Positions 62,127 through 64,000 of a DNA stretch of 64,000 nt are shown here, in pieces (the stretch's first letter is position 1; the number at the start of each line of letters is the position of its first letter). The DNA is from Arthrobacter gallicola (GTDB taxonomy: Bacteria > Actinomycetota > Actinomycetes > Actinomycetales > Micrococcaceae). The translations under genes were made by a program, and so were the position numbers. The notes below the pieces were generated by a model. That model was not told the origin of the DNA. It made no database searches and saw only the letters and a list, made by a program, of their open reading frames with translations. The stretch covers positions 1-64,000 of the forward strand of contig NZ_JACSQD010000003.1 in NCBI RefSeq assembly GCF_014836775.1, written 5' to 3'.

Positions 62127-63269
62127 ATGGATTTCCAGCCGCATCCAGTGCGCCAGAGCCCCGTCCCCCGCCACCTGGGAGAGGAGGGCACCGAGGGGTT
62201 CCTCGCCGTCGCCCGGCTGGTGAACGAACGAAACCGCCGGTTCTGGGGCAATTCGGACTTTGAGGAATCCCCCGAGGCTCAGCTGGCGGTGATGCAGCCC
62301 CGAAAAGCGGGCCGGAGGGTGATCCTGCTCCCGGAAGGACCGGACCCAGCTGGCGCAGCAGTGCTCATTGTTCCGCTCACGGATAACACCCATGCGGTGT
62401 GGGTGGACGTGATGGTGGACCCGGCGGCCCGCGGTGCCGGGCTGGGCCGCAGCCTGCTCCGGGCCGCTGAAGAGTATGCCGCCGCACTGGGCCGCAGGGT
62501 ACTGGATGGCGAAACGGAGCACCGGTTTGCCGGCCCCGGTGCGGGAGCGGACGCCAGCGGTGAAACGGGTGCTGAACCAGCCGGCGGAACCGGCGGCGAA
62601 GTGCTTCGTCCGGCCACGGGGACGGGGCAGATCCCGGCAGACGCCCCGGCCCGGTTTGCCCGGGCTGCCGGGTTTGTGCTGGAGCAGGTGGAGCGGATCA
62701 GCCTCCTCCCGCTGGCCGGCGGTACGGACTTCACCGCACAGCTGGCCCAGGCGGCGGCCGCGGCCGGGGACGGCTATGGACTGGAAACCTGGACCGGGCG
62801 GTGCCCGGATGCTCTTGTCAGCGACTATGCGATTCTCAAACAGCGCATGAGCACCGATGCGCCCATGGGGGACCTGGAGTGGGAAGAGGAAGCGTGGGAC
62901 GTGGCGCGCGTACGCGAAAGCGAGGCCACCCAGGCAGCGGCCGGAGTGGATCTGCTCTGCTGTGCGGTCCGGGACCTTTCCACCGGCGCCCTGGCAGGCC
63001 ACACCGTGCTCTGGGTGCAGCGGGAGCAGCCCGGGGCAGCCATGCAGGATGACACGCTGGTCCTCCGCCCGCACCGCGGGCACAGGCTTGGCATGCTGCT
63101 CAAGGCAGCCAACCTGCAGCGGCTGCAGCGGGAACGGCCGCAGGTTCGGCGTATCTACACCTGGAACGCCGAGGAGAACACGCACATGCTCCGTATTAAC
63201 GAAGCCCTGGGATTCCGCGCCACGGCCTGGGGCGGGCAGTGGCAGCGGCGCCTGGCTCCGGCGAACTGA
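62127..63269 (+). CDS. Tandem GNAT acetyltransferase-like protein
   Basis: The product is 380 aa with two GNAT-like halves: VDVMVDPAARGAGLGRSLLR near residues 100-117, and LVLRPHRGHRLGMLLKAANL near 310-330. A Gly/Ala-rich insert (about 145-175) splits the first. The layout resembles MshD-like tandem GNATs, but mshD itself is elsewhere in the window, so the substrate is unknown. ATG 62127 follows CAGCAGGAT. It lies between rplA and rplJ, with a terminator on its 5' side. Confidence 0.82.
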   Translation: MDFQPHPVRQSPVPRHLGEEGTEGFLAVARLVNERNRRFWGNSDFEESPEAQLAVMQPRKAGRRVILLPEGPDPAGAAVLIVPLTDNTHAVWVDVMVDPAARGAGLGRSLLRAAEEYAAALGRRVLDGETEHRFAGPGAGADASGETGAEPAGGTGGEVLRPATGTGQIPADAPARFARAAGFVLEQVERISLLPLAGGTDFTAQLAQAAAAAGDGYGLETWTGRCPDALVSDYAILKQRMSTDAPMGDLEWEEEAWDVARVRESEATQAAAGVDLLCCAVRDLSTGALAGHTVLWVQREQPGAAMQDDTLVLRPHRGHRLGMLLKAANLQRLQRERPQVRRIYTWNAEENTHMLRINEALGFRATAWGGQWQRRLAPAN

Positions 63270-63629
63270 GGCGAACTAACCGGAGAGCGCACTTGAGGGG
63301 AGCCTGGAACGCACGACGTTGGTGGATACCGCCGCGGACCAGGGGCTGCGCCGGCGATTTGGTCTCCGGGGGATTCTCCCCTAAGCTTGAACTACCAAAG
63401 ACCGTCGGTCGATGTGCATTCAATCCCACCGTTTGGCTGAACCATCAGTCTTCCACGTGTGGAACCCGGTTGGAGAATCATCCGAAAGTCCCTTTATTGG
63501 GCGGCCTGCGCAGGTGAACGAACTGAACTCCGGACCATGGTCCGTTGAGTAAAGCCCCGTGCATCTGCCCGGGGCGTTTTTTATGTTCGGGACCCGATCC
63601 ACCGGCACTATTTCCCCGGAAGGAGGGTT
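63270..63629 (+). ncRNA. rplJ (L10) leader region with attenuator
   Basis: This 360-nt gap has no gene. It contains a possible -35 TTGAAC at 63387-63392 without a clear -10, then a folded leader ending in a terminator hairpin 45 nt before rplJ. The rplJL operon is autoregulated by L10(L12)4 binding the leader in many bacteria, and this region fits an L10 leader. Exact boundaries of the RNA are not known. Confidence 0.6.
63554..63582 (+). terminator. Attenuator hairpin in the rplJ leader
   Basis: GCCCCG (63554-63559) pairs with CGGGGC (63570-63575), followed by GTTTTTT. Its place just upstream of rplJ marks it as an attenuator rather than a gene-end terminator. Confidence 0.75.
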
Positions 63630-64000
63630 ATGGCAACGCCAACAAAGGTGTCAGCAGTCGAAGAGATCGCCAATGATTTCAAGGAATCGACCGCTGCTGT
63701 CCTAACCGAATACCGCGGGCTCACCGTTGCACAGCTCAAGGAGCTGCGCCGTTCGCTCGGCCAGGACACCAAGTACTCGGTCGTCAAGAACACCCTGACG
63801 GGCATTGCAGCTAAGGAAGCCGGCATCGATGCATTCGATGGCCAGCTCTCCGGCCCCACTGCAATTGCCTTCATCAAGGGTGACGCAGTTGCGGCTGCAA
63901 AGAGCCTGACGGATTTTGCCAAGACCAACCCGCAGCTTGTCATCAAGACCGGTGTCTTCGAGGGCAACAACCTCGATGCAGCCGGTGTTGCTGCCCTTGC
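63630..64000 (+). CDS. rplJ: 50S ribosomal protein L10 (5' part)
   Basis: 123 codons are visible, and the frame is open at the window edge. It starts MATPTKVSAVEEIANDFKES and contains TEYRGLTVAQLKELRRSLG and KNTLTGIAAKEAG, typical of L10. It anchors the L7/L12 stalk. AGGAGG lies 4 nt before ATG 63630. Confidence 0.96.
   Translation, partial: MATPTKVSAVEEIANDFKESTAAVLTEYRGLTVAQLKELRRSLGQDTKYSVVKNTLTGIAAKEAGIDAFDGQLSGPTAIAFIKGDAVAAAKSLTDFAKTNPQLVIKTGVFEGNNLDAAGVAAL

Noticed and set aside
61131..63185. 684-aa antisense frame across rplA and the GNAT gene
   Set aside because: It overlaps two certain genes and a terminator, and has no recognisable domain.
1..64000. CRISPR arrays, insertion sequences, rRNA genes
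   Set aside because: No regularly spaced repeats, transposase motifs or rRNA sequence were seen on reading.

Overview
The window is high-GC actinobacterial chromosome. The best fit is a member of the Micrococcaceae (Arthrobacter-like). Supporting signs are mycothiol synthase (mshD) next to a GlnR-type regulator, a MutT1-type Nudix/phosphatase beside ppk, YtrA/PucR/LAL regulators, an actinobacterial NusG with an acidic N-terminus, many probable leaderless genes, and a tRNA-Trp/secE/nusG/rplK/rplA/rplJ cluster. There are no IS elements, phage genes, CRISPR arrays or rRNA genes.

Layout. 1-7200: 5' end of aceE, urate-pathway uraH with a probable uraD remnant, an AlkA-like DNA glycosylase, the transsulfuration pair cbs/metB, a GT87 mannosyltransferase-like protein and a MOSC protein. 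7200-14600: a DEAD-box RNA helicase behind a structured leader of about 270 nt, a Ser/Thr kinase-GAF protein, tRNA-Thr and tRNA-Met, a ParA/MinD-like ATPase with a long disordered N-terminus and a 21-bp tandem repeat, and a DJ-1/PfpI protein. 14600-28000: an aromatic catabolism island. catA-benE (minus) diverges from benABCD plus a LAL-type LuxR activator (plus); catR-catB-catC lies on the minus strand; a mycothiol-dependent isomerase-like gene follows. Together these convert imported benzoate to catechol, muconate, muconolactone and beta-ketoadipate enol-lactone. The later steps (catD/pca genes) are not in the window.

28000-32200: a glutaryl-CoA dehydrogenase, a class III CoA-transferase and a PucR regulator, probably for glutarate or a related dicarboxylate. 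32200-42300: a DUF2797 protein, a hadA/hadB-like dehydratase pair overlapping murB, a marR-MFS pair, E. coli-type asd, and the overlapping chain of a membrane protein, YtrA-like gntR, thyA and folA. 42300-53400: ferritin with a candidate iron box, mutT1, ppk, mshD, glnR, small membrane proteins, nitrobindin, ygfZ, an ankyrin protein, a GNAT protein and pfkA. 53400-57700: a PspC module, in which three minus-strand membrane genes face a PspC-histidine kinase and its LuxR response regulator. 57700-64000: an aminotransferase, tRNA-Trp, secE, nusG, rplK, rplA, a tandem-GNAT gene inserted before rplJ, an L10 leader with attenuator, and the 5' part of rplJ.

The most notable observations are a BenC reductase carrying a C-terminal FCD-like ligand-binding domain without any DNA-binding domain, the structured DEAD-box leader, the 14-bp inverted repeat that would cover the ribosome binding site of the YtrA-type operon, and a recurrent TANNNT-N6-8-ATG arrangement that predicts about a dozen leaderless mRNAs.
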